From contig URKJ01000030.1 in the NCBI GenBank assembly GCA_900548385.1, positions 1-58,415 on the forward strand: a stretch of 58,415 nt of DNA. The letters run 5' to 3'. The position numbers and the translations under genes were made by a program. This stretch comes from an uncultured bacterium. Its GTDB lineage: Bacteria > Verrucomicrobiota > Lentisphaeria > Victivallales > UBA1829. The stretch's first letter is position 1, and each line of letters begins with the position of its first letter. The notes beneath the pieces were generated by a model. It searched no databases. It saw only the letters and a list, made by a program, of their open reading frames with translations, and was not told the origin of the DNA. Of this stretch, positions 35,132 to 43,102 are shown in pieces.

Positions 35132-36195
35132 ACATACCGCCCGTCCGTCCGGTCATTGCCGGAATGACCGGATATGTCCCCGGCGAACAGCCGAAGTGGA
35201 CAAAGATCATCAAGCTGAACACCAACGAAAATCCGTATCCGCCGACGCCGCAGCTGAAAACGGTGCTGACGCCGGAAACCGTTGACCGTCTCCGCCTGTA
35301 CCCGGATCCTGTCGCCCAGACGCTCCGCGAGGAGATCGCGGCGTTCCATGGAGTCTCGCCGGATCAGGTCATCGCGGCAAACGGTTCGGATGACATTCTC
35401 ACAATCCTTGCCCGTTGTTTTCTTGATGAGACTCACCCGCTGGCAATGCCCGTGCCGACCTATTCGCTTTACAAAACGCTTGCCGAACTCCAGAACGCGC
35501 CGGTTATCACGGTTCCGCTGGAAAAAGAGAACAACTACGCTCTCCCGGCGGACTTCTCCGACCGAATCCGGGGTGCTTCCATCGTCATGATGGCGCGTCC
35601 GAACGCTCCCACCGGGAACTCTTACGCGCTTGAACAGATGGAACGTCTCTGCGCCGGATTCAAAGGTGCGGTCCTGTTCGATGAAGCGTACGCGGATTTT
35701 GCGGACGACAACTGTGATTCGTTCCTGAAGAAGTATCCGAACGTAATCGTGTCCCGCACATTTTCCAAAAGCAGATCGCTGGCGGGAATCCGGTTCGGCT
35801 ATGCTCTGGCACAGCCGGAGATCATCATGGAAATGATGAAAGTGAAGGATTCCTACAATGTCAACGCTCTGACTCAGCTGTTCGCACTGACCTCATTCCG
35901 TGACAGAGCGTATCTCGCGGAAACCTCGTCGAAAGTCAGGGCGACGCGGGAAGAATACCGGAAAAAACTGGAGGCGATCGGTTTTCAGGTGATTCCGTCG
36001 CAGACGAACTTCCTGTTCGCCGCGCCGCCGGATCGCGACGGAAAAGGTTTTTTCGAATTCCTGCGCACGAAACAGGTGCTCGTCCGCTATTTCCCCGGCG
36101 AAATGACCGGAGAATTCGTCCGCATCACCATCGGACTTCCGGAAGACATGGCGTTTCTTCTGGAATGCGCAAAGGAGTTCTGCGCGAAAAGCTGA
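35128..36195 (+). CDS. hisC: Histidinol-phosphate aminotransferase
   Basis: A 355-residue fold-type I PLP aminotransferase converting imidazole-acetol phosphate and glutamate to histidinol phosphate. Features: LNTNENPYPP near the N-terminus, ANGSDDIL, ARPNAPTG, FDEAYADFA, and the PLP lysine in SRTFSKSRSLAGIRFGYA. The ATG at 35128 overlaps the hisD stop by 4 bases and sits after GAAGGA; an upstream frame inside hisD is rejected. A terminator hairpin (36215-36254) follows, so hisD-hisC forms a two-gene operon. Confidence 0.95.
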   Translation: MNIPPVRPVIAGMTGYVPGEQPKWTKIIKLNTNENPYPPTPQLKTVLTPETVDRLRLYPDPVAQTLREEIAAFHGVSPDQVIAANGSDDILTILARCFLDETHPLAMPVPTYSLYKTLAELQNAPVITVPLEKENNYALPADFSDRIRGASIVMMARPNAPTGNSYALEQMERLCAGFKGAVLFDEAYADFADDNCDSFLKKYPNVIVSRTFSKSRSLAGIRFGYALAQPEIIMEMMKVKDSYNVNALTQLFALTSFRDRAYLAETSSKVRATREEYRKKLEAIGFQVIPSQTNFLFAAPPDRDGKGFFEFLRTKQVLVRYFPGEMTGEFVRITIGLPEDMAFLLECAKEFCAKS

Positions 36196-36214
36196 CCGCA
36201 GAGTTCCGGGAATC

Positions 36215-36254
36215 AACGCACCGCCGCCGGTCCGCGACGGTGCGTTTTTGTTTT
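36215..36254 (+). terminator. Terminator of hisDC
   Basis: AACGCACCG (36215-36223) and CGGTGCGTT (36238-36246) form a 9-bp stem, followed by TTTTGTTTT. It abuts the 3' end of the convergent nitrilase-GDPD gene. Confidence 0.85.
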
Positions 36255-37849
36255 CAGCGTTCCGGCAGAACGGCATTTGCAACCGTCAGATAGTCATTGG
36301 TCAGAATCGTGTCGATCCCCATTGCGCTCCACCGTTTCGCCTCTTCCGGATCATCCGCCCAGAAAAGGTTGCAGCGGATTCCGTGCGCATGCGCTTTTTC
36401 GATCATCTCCCGATTGACATGCGGGATCATGAACTGAAGTTTCGCACACTTCCAGCGGATTGCATTTTCCACAATCTCCATCGGGGCAAGCCCCGCTCCC
36501 ATACAGCGGCGGAGCTCCGGAGCAACTTCCAACGCCGCCTCCATCACATCGCCGCGCCCGGTGATATACAAATGTCCGGAGCAATCGTAAAGCTGCGCCA
36601 GTTCCGCGATCCGGCGGATCACGGAACGGTCAAATACCTCCGTCCCGCTTGATTTGACATGCAGATTGATGACGACCTGCCGCGCGAACTTGCGCAGGAC
36701 CTCTTCCAGAGTCGGAATCCGCAATCCGGCAAACGCGCGGCTGTAACGGGAACCGAAATCAAACCGCCGCAGTTCCGCAAAATCCAGATTCCGGATGATC
36801 CCGGAACCATCGGACACCCGCTCCACGCACTCGTCATGACAGACCACAAGCTCCCCGTCCCGCGTCTTCCAGACGTCGAGTTCGATTTCAGCGGCGCCAA
36901 GCGCAATCGCCGCCCCGAATGCCGGCATACTGTTCTCCGGAGCGATCGTATTGAATCCCCGGTGCGCACAGACCCGCGGGTACGGCAGCTGCGAATCATC
37001 CGGAATCACCATGCTTCCGCCGGCGCGGTAGCACCACGGTGTGCGCCCCTGTTCCACAAAACGGTCGTTCGGAATCAGCGAACCGCCAAAACAGTTGGAA
37101 CGCATGTATTTTCTGTGCGGATCCCCGATCTCGCAGGACAGCACACCGGTTTCCTGATGAAACCGGGCCAGAATTACGCCGTCCGGTCCCGCAATCATGG
37201 AACATCCGCCGTTCTCCCGCTCCGCTCCCATGCTGACCGATGCACGCAGAACAAATGCATTGCAGGTAAACGCAATCGACTTCACCTGCATTTCCAGAAT
37301 ATCGGGACGCTCCGCGCGCTGATGCGAACTGACCAGCACAATATCCGGTTTCCGTGCGGCGATATGCGCAACGAACTCGGAAAAATAGCAGTCATAGCAG
37401 GTCAGGAACCCCAAACGCAGACCGTCCACCTCCACGATTGCCGGATAATAAGTCGAAGGGACATACCGCCCGTCCATCTGTTTGACTGCGGTTTCCCCGT
37501 GCGGAAGATGCTGTTTGTAATAATCCCCGGCAATTCTGCCCTGACGGTCAAATACCCGTGTCGTATTACGGTATCCGCCATCGACTTCCGCGGCATAATT
37601 GACCGCCACGACCGCATTGCAGCGTTTTGCCGCCTGGACCGCCGCGTTGATCAGACGCTCCGTATGCGCTGCCGCATAGGGAATGCACTCTCCTTCCGGA
37701 AACACGGTCGGCGCATTGGAGTACTCCGGGAGCAGGATCAGATCGGCGGAAGAATCACACCGGTCCAGCTCCCGGATCAGGAACTCCACGGCATCGTCCG
37801 CTTCCGCAAGCGTATAAGGGTAAGGGGATTGAATCGCACAGAGATTCAT
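36254..37849 (-). CDS. Fusion: carbon-nitrogen hydrolase (nitrilase family) + glycerophosphodiester phosphodiesterase
   Basis: A 531-residue cytoplasmic fusion. Residues 1 to about 270 are a nitrilase-superfamily amidase with the Glu-Lys-Cys triad: LILLPEYSNAP, YYKQHLPHGE and FLTCYDCYFSEF. Residues about 285-531 are a GDPD barrel: RVCAHRGFNTIAPENSMPAF, IELDVWKTRDGELVVCHDE and the later NLHVKSS. All key residues of both halves are visible, so both may be active. I chose ATG 37849 with AGGAG about 9 bases upstream. The gene stands alone, convergent with hisDC and divergent from the GntR gene at 38092. The combination suggests stepwise breakdown of a phosphodiester bearing an amide, which is inference. 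Confidence 0.87.
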   Translation of the reverse strand: MNLCAIQSPYPYTLAEADDAVEFLIRELDRCDSSADLILLPEYSNAPTVFPEGECIPYAAAHTERLINAAVQAAKRCNAVVAVNYAAEVDGGYRNTTRVFDRQGRIAGDYYKQHLPHGETAVKQMDGRYVPSTYYPAIVEVDGLRLGFLTCYDCYFSEFVAHIAARKPDIVLVSSHQRAERPDILEMQVKSIAFTCNAFVLRASVSMGAERENGGCSMIAGPDGVILARFHQETGVLSCEIGDPHRKYMRSNCFGGSLIPNDRFVEQGRTPWCYRAGGSMVIPDDSQLPYPRVCAHRGFNTIAPENSMPAFGAAIALGAAEIELDVWKTRDGELVVCHDECVERVSDGSGIIRNLDFAELRRFDFGSRYSRAFAGLRIPTLEEVLRKFARQVVINLHVKSSGTEVFDRSVIRRIAELAQLYDCSGHLYITGRGDVMEAALEVAPELRRCMGAGLAPMEIVENAIRWKCAKLQFMIPHVNREMIEKAHAHGIRCNLFWADDPEEAKRWSAMGIDTILTNDYLTVANAVLPER

Positions 37850-38034
37850 TGCTCGACACTCCTTTGTTTGGTTGGAATCTTCAAAAGAATACTGCTTTTT
37901 TCCAAATTTGCAAGTGTTCCGCTTCCTGTTGTCCCGTTTTTCTCCGGCATTTTTTCCCGCCAATATTTTCCGCTATCATTGTTTCCATTTTTTGCGCTAT
38001 CGGAAATAATGGAGGTATTTTTTGGAAATATCTG

Positions 38035-38063
38035 TTGACAATTTCCGCATTTCAGAATAAAAT
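38035..38063 (+). promoter_or_regulatory. Promoter of the GntR/LacI-pseudopilin-GH50 operon
   Basis: A perfect TTGACA (38035-38040), 17-base spacer and TAAAAT (38058-38063), 28 bases before the ATG. Confidence 0.7.
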
Positions 38064-38091
38064 ATAGAAAGAAACCACAGGATCAGAAACA

Positions 38092-39303
38092 ATGGATCAG
38101 AATTTTTTCATCAATCTGAAACAAACGATCGGCAGGAACCGCCGGAACAGCACAATTCCGGTGATCCGGGATGCGTTCGCGGGCTGGATCCGGGCGCACC
38201 GTAAAGAATGCAGTGAAAAGCTTCTCCCGTCGGTCAGCCTGCTGGCGGAAACTCTCGGAGTGGCAAGACAGACAATACGCAAAGTCTATCTCTCGCTGGA
38301 GGAACTGCAGCTGATCACGCGCAACAAGGGAGAGCGGCACTGGTTCATACGGCCGTTTCACCACTCCAGTCTGCTGAATATCGCACTCCTGCTGCCGATG
38401 CGGTTTTCCGATTACTATCTGCCGTCGACAGAATACGGACAGCGTCACTTCGGCGTGTTTTCCGGAATTGCGGACCGCGCTTTGGAACAGGGATATGCGC
38501 TGATTCCCATGCGCCTCCCGCCGCCCGGCGCCACCCCGGAAGAGATCGCGGCGGCTCTGGGCACGATCCGGCGCAATTATGTCGGGGTTATCCATCTTGG
38601 AAACAGATGCTATGACAAGGACCTGCCGCTCGCCGCGCTTCTGGAACAGAAAGACCTTCCGCAGATCGCCATTGACTGTGAATTTGAACAGCCGTGGGTC
38701 GCTTCCGTGACATTCGATCCGGAACGGGTTGCCCGGACCGTCATCTGCCACCTGCGGGAAAACGGCCACCGGAACATCGGAATCGTCTATCCCTGCGTCA
38801 AACCGCCGGAACGGATCCCGCCCTGCAAATATATGATGATCAACCGGCAGGAAGTACTGGAACCGTTCCGGAAAGAGACGATGAAGTTCGACCGTATTTT
38901 TGAAATCGTTTCGGCAAATCTCCGTTCCGGAGATAAATTCCGGCGGAAAGTCCTGGAAACGATCCGGTCTCCGGACCCGCCGACCGCGTTCTGGTGCCGC
39001 AACGACCTCACCGCAATGGAACTGATCCGCATTCTGAAATCAGCGGGGTACTCCGTTCCGGAAGACTTCTCCGTGATCGGATTCGACGATCTTTCCGGCG
39101 CGGGAACTTTTGATCCGCCGCTGACGACGCTCCGGAATCCGGTTTATGAACTCGGATATACCGCGATGAGCCTGCTTGATCAATACATCACGCACGGGCT
39201 TGGCAGCATCCAGCGCCTCACCCGTCTGGCTCCGGTTTTATGTATACGGAAAAGCGTTTCCCCGAAAACGTTTCCGATGACAGATATACAAACTCAAATA
39301 TAA
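38092..39303 (+). CDS. GntR-LacI hybrid regulator
   Basis: A 403-residue regulator. Residues about 1-80 form a GntR winged helix (LLPSVSLLAETLGVARQTIRKVYLSL). The remainder is a LacI-type sensor (HFGVFSGIADRALEQGY, CHLRENGHRNIGIVYP, PEDFSVIGFDDLSGAGTFDPPL). It is the first gene of a plus-strand operon with a pseudopilin (20-base gap) and a GH50-like enzyme, repeating the layout of the locus at 24330-30568. It probably controls its own operon. Confidence 0.88.
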   Translation: MDQNFFINLKQTIGRNRRNSTIPVIRDAFAGWIRAHRKECSEKLLPSVSLLAETLGVARQTIRKVYLSLEELQLITRNKGERHWFIRPFHHSSLLNIALLLPMRFSDYYLPSTEYGQRHFGVFSGIADRALEQGYALIPMRLPPPGATPEEIAAALGTIRRNYVGVIHLGNRCYDKDLPLAALLEQKDLPQIAIDCEFEQPWVASVTFDPERVARTVICHLRENGHRNIGIVYPCVKPPERIPPCKYMMINRQEVLEPFRKETMKFDRIFEIVSANLRSGDKFRRKVLETIRSPDPPTAFWCRNDLTAMELIRILKSAGYSVPEDFSVIGFDDLSGAGTFDPPLTTLRNPVYELGYTAMSLLDQYITHGLGSIQRLTRLAPVLCIRKSVSPKTFPMTDIQTQI

Positions 39304-39323
39304 ACAAAGGAAAGGCAAGCAAT

Positions 39324-40040
39324 ATGAAAAAGAAATTTTCTCTGATAGAACTTCTGATCGTAATATCCGTAATCTCAATCCTTATTTCTCTCCTGCTGCC
39401 GGCTCTGGCAAAAGCCCGCGACAAAGGATATACGGTCAAATGTCTGGGAAACATGCGGCAGATCATCTCCGCCCAGCAGCAATACAGCTCGGATTTCGCC
39501 GACTTCATGATCGTTCAGGCGGCGGAAAACACCGCCAACGTTCCCTGGACTTCCATGTTCCTCCGTCTGGATTATCTCAAACTTCATACGATGAACTGTC
39601 CGAAGATCCAGAATCCCATAACCGACGCGATCCGCTATTCCTCGAAAAATTCCAGCGCACAATACTATTACAGCTACGGATTCCACAATCAATGGAACCT
39701 TTCCGGAGCGGCATTCACCGCGGCAAACGGAGCATTTCTGTATCAGGACAGTCCGTCGCTCCTCTATCGTGTCAACCGGATGAAACGCCCGTCGCTGACC
39801 TGGCTCGGAACCGATACCGCGAACGCGGATGCGGGCGAATGGTACGGATATGGACGCTATACATGGGGAACGAACACCGGAACCGGCGGCAGGATCGCAC
39901 TCCGTCACCTTTCCCGCTCGGTCGCCGCAGCGGCGGACGGGCACGCGCAGACTCTTTCGCTCAAGCAATGGCGGGATCCCGGAACCAGCTGCCTGACCCC
40001 GCAATATTTCTACACGGAAGCCCTGGTGCCCTGTCCCTGA
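39324..40040 (+). CDS. Pseudopilin with H-X9-DG motif
   Basis: A 238-residue pseudopilin starting MKKKFSLIELLIVISVISIL; lysine replaces the usual glycine at the processing site. The C-terminal motif HLSRSVAAAADG is intact. I chose ATG 39324 because it starts the leader exactly and AAAGG lies upstream; an 84-base upstream extension overlaps the regulator gene. It is between the GntR/LacI gene and the GH50-like gene (31-base gap). Confidence 0.88.
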   Translation: MKKKFSLIELLIVISVISILISLLLPALAKARDKGYTVKCLGNMRQIISAQQQYSSDFADFMIVQAAENTANVPWTSMFLRLDYLKLHTMNCPKIQNPITDAIRYSSKNSSAQYYYSYGFHNQWNLSGAAFTAANGAFLYQDSPSLLYRVNRMKRPSLTWLGTDTANADAGEWYGYGRYTWGTNTGTGGRIALRHLSRSVAAAADGHAQTLSLKQWRDPGTSCLTPQYFYTEALVPCP

Positions 40041-40071
40041 TCCATAACAACTCACAAAGAAAGAATTCAAT

Positions 40072-42108
40072 ATGAGACGATTGATCACACTGCTCTCTCT
40101 CTGCTTCGGCATTCTGTCCGCACAGAATCCGCTTCCCCCTCAGGAACTCCGGGTGGAGGAAACCGCCCGATCCATCGGAGTTTCCGCCCGCATATCGGAT
40201 GGACGCGACATTGAGATCACGGCAGCCGGAAACCTGCCGTGGATCGGGCTCCACCTGAAACCGCTGGACAAGACCGGTTGGGACCTGTCCGCATTCCGCT
40301 ATCTCGAATGCGAGGCGGTCAATCACCGGAAGAACGGTTTCTGCGGCGTTGCGTTCTATATGAACGATCAGTTTCTGGGACGGACCGCGATCCGTCCGGG
40401 TGAAACCAGGAAACTGCGTTTCAAGCTCAACCATCAGGCTCCCGGCAGATTCGATCCGGGATTTCCCGCCAGACTCACCGGAGTGCCGGACGGTTTTCGC
40501 GGAGGACGGAACATCGACACCGCCAATGTGACCCGGTTCCGGATAGAGACCTTTGCTCCGGGCAAAGCTCATTTTTCCATCCGCAAACTCCGTGCTTCCG
40601 GCCATTATGCACCGCCCGGAGAAGTACTGACGCCGAACGACTTCTTCCCCTGCATCGACCGCTATGGACAGTACATCCATCAGGAGTGGAAAGAAAAAAT
40701 TCACACGGATTCCGATTTCCGGAAGAATCTGCAGATGGAAGAGCACGCGCTGCGTTCCCCCGTACCGGCATGGAATCAGTTCGGCGGCTGGGAAGCCGGG
40801 CCGCAGCTGAAAGCGACCGGCTTTTTCCGGACGGAAAAGTACCGGGGAAAATGGTACCTGGTCGACCCGTCCGGACGGCTCTTCTTTTCACGCGGCATCA
40901 ACTCAATCCGGTACTCCGATGTTCTGACAGGCGGAACCGGTGCGGAAAAATTCTTTGAGGGAAAAAGCACACGGAAAAACGGAAAATTCGGATTTACTTC
41001 CGAAAATCTGAAAAAAAAGTACGGGGAAAACTACCGGGAACGGTTCGGCAGATTCATGATGCGGCGGATGGCGGACTGGGGTTTCAATACGCTCGGCAAC
41101 TGGAGCGCACATGACATCTGCCGGATGCGTCAGCACCCGTATGTGGTAAATCTGCCGCTTCCCTCCGGGCTTCCGCGTCTGGCAAAAGGAGGTTTTTACG
41201 ATGTGTTCGATCCGGCATTTGAACCCGGAATGCAGAAGATTTTCAGCAAAGAATTCGACTGGTGCAAAAACGATCCCTGGTGTATCGGCATTTTCATCGG
41301 AAACGAACTGCGGTTTTCAAACCGGAAACGCTCGCTTGGAACGGATGCCCTGACAGCCGCTCCCCAGACTGCCGCGAAAAAAGAACTGCTCCGCGATCTG
41401 CAGAAGAAATACTCCTCCATCGCCTCCCTGAACCGCGTCTGGAAAACCCGGTTCACCGACTGGGAAGAGCTGATGCAGCTCCGGGAACTCCCGGCGGGAA
41501 ACGCATGGAAAAAGGATATTGACGACTTCTTTGAAAAATCCGTCCGCCGTTTCTTCGCCGTGTCAAAAGCCGTGATAAAATCGAACTCGCCGAATACGCT
41601 GTATCTCGGGTCCCGCCTGTTCGTCGGCTACGACTACCGGAATGAACGTCTCAACCGTGCCGCCGGAGAGTACTGGGATGTTGTTTCCTATAATCTGTAT
41701 CAGCCGCACTACGACCATTTCGCACCGCATGGTCTGCCGGATGTTCCGGTGATCATCACGGAAAGCTCCATCGGCGGGTGTCGTGCCCGCGGCGGATGGG
41801 GGATCCATTCCGATCCGGGACTTATGCCGGACGCACGGAAGGAAGCGTTTCTCTGTCAGTACGAGTCTGCGGCACGGCATCCGAACATCGTCGGCATTCA
41901 CTTCTTCTGCCTGTTCGACCAGCCGGTTCTCGGTCGCTGGGACGGTGAAAATTGCGATTTCGGTCTGCTCGACATCACGGACTCGCCGTATACGGACGTC
42001 GTAAAAGCGAACCGGGAATTTTCCGAACGGCTCTACGAGTTCCGGCAGAATACCGAACCTGTATTTACATTTCAGCAGATGAACCCGCGGCAGCCCGCCG
42101 GGAAGTGA
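40072..42108 (+). CDS. Secreted GH50-like (beta-agarase family) glycosidase
   Basis: A 678-residue exported enzyme (signal LITLLSLCFGILSAQ). An N-terminal carbohydrate-binding-like sandwich of about 200 residues precedes a GH-A barrel with KWYLVDPSGRLFFSRGINSIR, MADWGFNTLGNWS, the probable acid/base glutamate in FIGNELRFS and nucleophile in IITESSIGG. The closing block FDQPVLGRWDGENCDFGLLDITD is characteristic of GH50-type agarases. Such enzymes cleave beta-1,4-galactosyl bonds in agar-like galactans; in a gut organism the target could be dietary algal glycan. It converges on the ROK gene with only 4 bases between the two stop codons. Confidence 0.65.
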   Translation: MRRLITLLSLCFGILSAQNPLPPQELRVEETARSIGVSARISDGRDIEITAAGNLPWIGLHLKPLDKTGWDLSAFRYLECEAVNHRKNGFCGVAFYMNDQFLGRTAIRPGETRKLRFKLNHQAPGRFDPGFPARLTGVPDGFRGGRNIDTANVTRFRIETFAPGKAHFSIRKLRASGHYAPPGEVLTPNDFFPCIDRYGQYIHQEWKEKIHTDSDFRKNLQMEEHALRSPVPAWNQFGGWEAGPQLKATGFFRTEKYRGKWYLVDPSGRLFFSRGINSIRYSDVLTGGTGAEKFFEGKSTRKNGKFGFTSENLKKKYGENYRERFGRFMMRRMADWGFNTLGNWSAHDICRMRQHPYVVNLPLPSGLPRLAKGGFYDVFDPAFEPGMQKIFSKEFDWCKNDPWCIGIFIGNELRFSNRKRSLGTDALTAAPQTAAKKELLRDLQKKYSSIASLNRVWKTRFTDWEELMQLRELPAGNAWKKDIDDFFEKSVRRFFAVSKAVIKSNSPNTLYLGSRLFVGYDYRNERLNRAAGEYWDVVSYNLYQPHYDHFAPHGLPDVPVIITESSIGGCRARGGWGIHSDPGLMPDARKEAFLCQYESAARHPNIVGIHFFCLFDQPVLGRWDGENCDFGLLDITDSPYTDVVKANREFSERLYEFRQNTEPVFTFQQMNPRQPAGK

Positions 42109-42112
42109 TCCG

Positions 42113-43102
42113 TCATAACGCGGGCGCCGCGATGATTGCAAGGCTTGCGATGTCGCCGATCGCCTCGCCGAGCTGAGCGGGGACAATCCGGCACGCCCGC
42201 GCCGACTGCGGCAGAGCCTCCGATGCGATCGCCCGCTCCATCTCCGGACGGAGCAGCCGCTCCGAACGCACGAAAATACTGCCGATCACAATACATTCCG
42301 GGTTCAGGATGTCGATCAGGATGGAGAGTCCTTCGCCGAGGCGGCGTCCGCTCTCCCGGTAAACGGCGAAAGCATCGGCATCCCCGCATTCCGCGGCATC
42401 GGCGATCACTTTTGCGTTTACCTGCGGAAGTTCCGCCGCCGTAGGACACCACCGCAGCGGTTTCCCGGCATTCAATGCGGCTTCCGCGCGGGCACGCCCA
42501 AGCTGCGCGATCCCGCCGCCGGAGCAGAACCCTTCAAACGCCCCAGCTTTGCCATAGCCGACAGGCCCCGATGAAGCAAGCCGGATGTGTCCGCACTCCC
42601 CCGCCATTCCGCAACGCCCGGAAAGCAGACGTCCGTTTGCGATAATTCCCGCGCCGAGCCCGGTGCCGAACGTCAGGAAGATCATATCCGACGTTCCGCG
42701 TCCGGCTCCGAACCGCCATTCCGCAAGCGCACACGCGTTGGCGTCGTTTTCCAGTTTCGCCCGCAGTCCGGTACGGGCTTCCACAAACGCCGTTGCCGGA
42801 ACCTCATCCCAACCCGGCAGATTCGGCGGAGACTGCACGATTCCGCGTTCCGGATCCAAAGGCCCGCCGCAGCTGATCCCGATTCCCGCCACCTCGTTGC
42901 TCTTCACCCGATGCTCGGTCAAAAGCTCCGTCAGCAGACGGCACATTTCCGCGAGGCACGCCTCCGGCTTCCGGAACTCCGCCGTTGCAAACCGCCGTTT
43001 CCCGATAACACGGATGCCGTCCCCCCCGACGGCTTCCCCCAGAATCACCGCACACTTTGTTCCTCCGATGTCGAACCCGGCAGAAAAACGTTTGGTCACC
43101 AT
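42113..43102 (-). CDS. ROK-family sugar kinase
   Basis: A 329-residue ROK protein without a DNA-binding domain, so a kinase. ATP-binding GFDIGGTKCAVILG at the N-terminus, the substrate loop ISCGGPLDP, and the catalytic-base region LENDANACALAEW with aspartate. The usual zinc site CGxxGCxE is partly altered here (GKAGAFEGFCSGG). Its ATG overlaps the stop of the GH2 gene by 7 bases, with GGGAG upstream. It is co-transcribed with a beta-mannosidase, so mannose or a related monosaccharide is the likely substrate (inference). Confidence 0.85.
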   Translation of the reverse strand: MVTKRFSAGFDIGGTKCAVILGEAVGGDGIRVIGKRRFATAEFRKPEACLAEMCRLLTELLTEHRVKSNEVAGIGISCGGPLDPERGIVQSPPNLPGWDEVPATAFVEARTGLRAKLENDANACALAEWRFGAGRGTSDMIFLTFGTGLGAGIIANGRLLSGRCGMAGECGHIRLASSGPVGYGKAGAFEGFCSGGGIAQLGRARAEAALNAGKPLRWCPTAAELPQVNAKVIADAAECGDADAFAVYRESGRRLGEGLSILIDILNPECIVIGSIFVRSERLLRPEMERAIASEALPQSARACRIVPAQLGEAIGDIASLAIIAAPAL

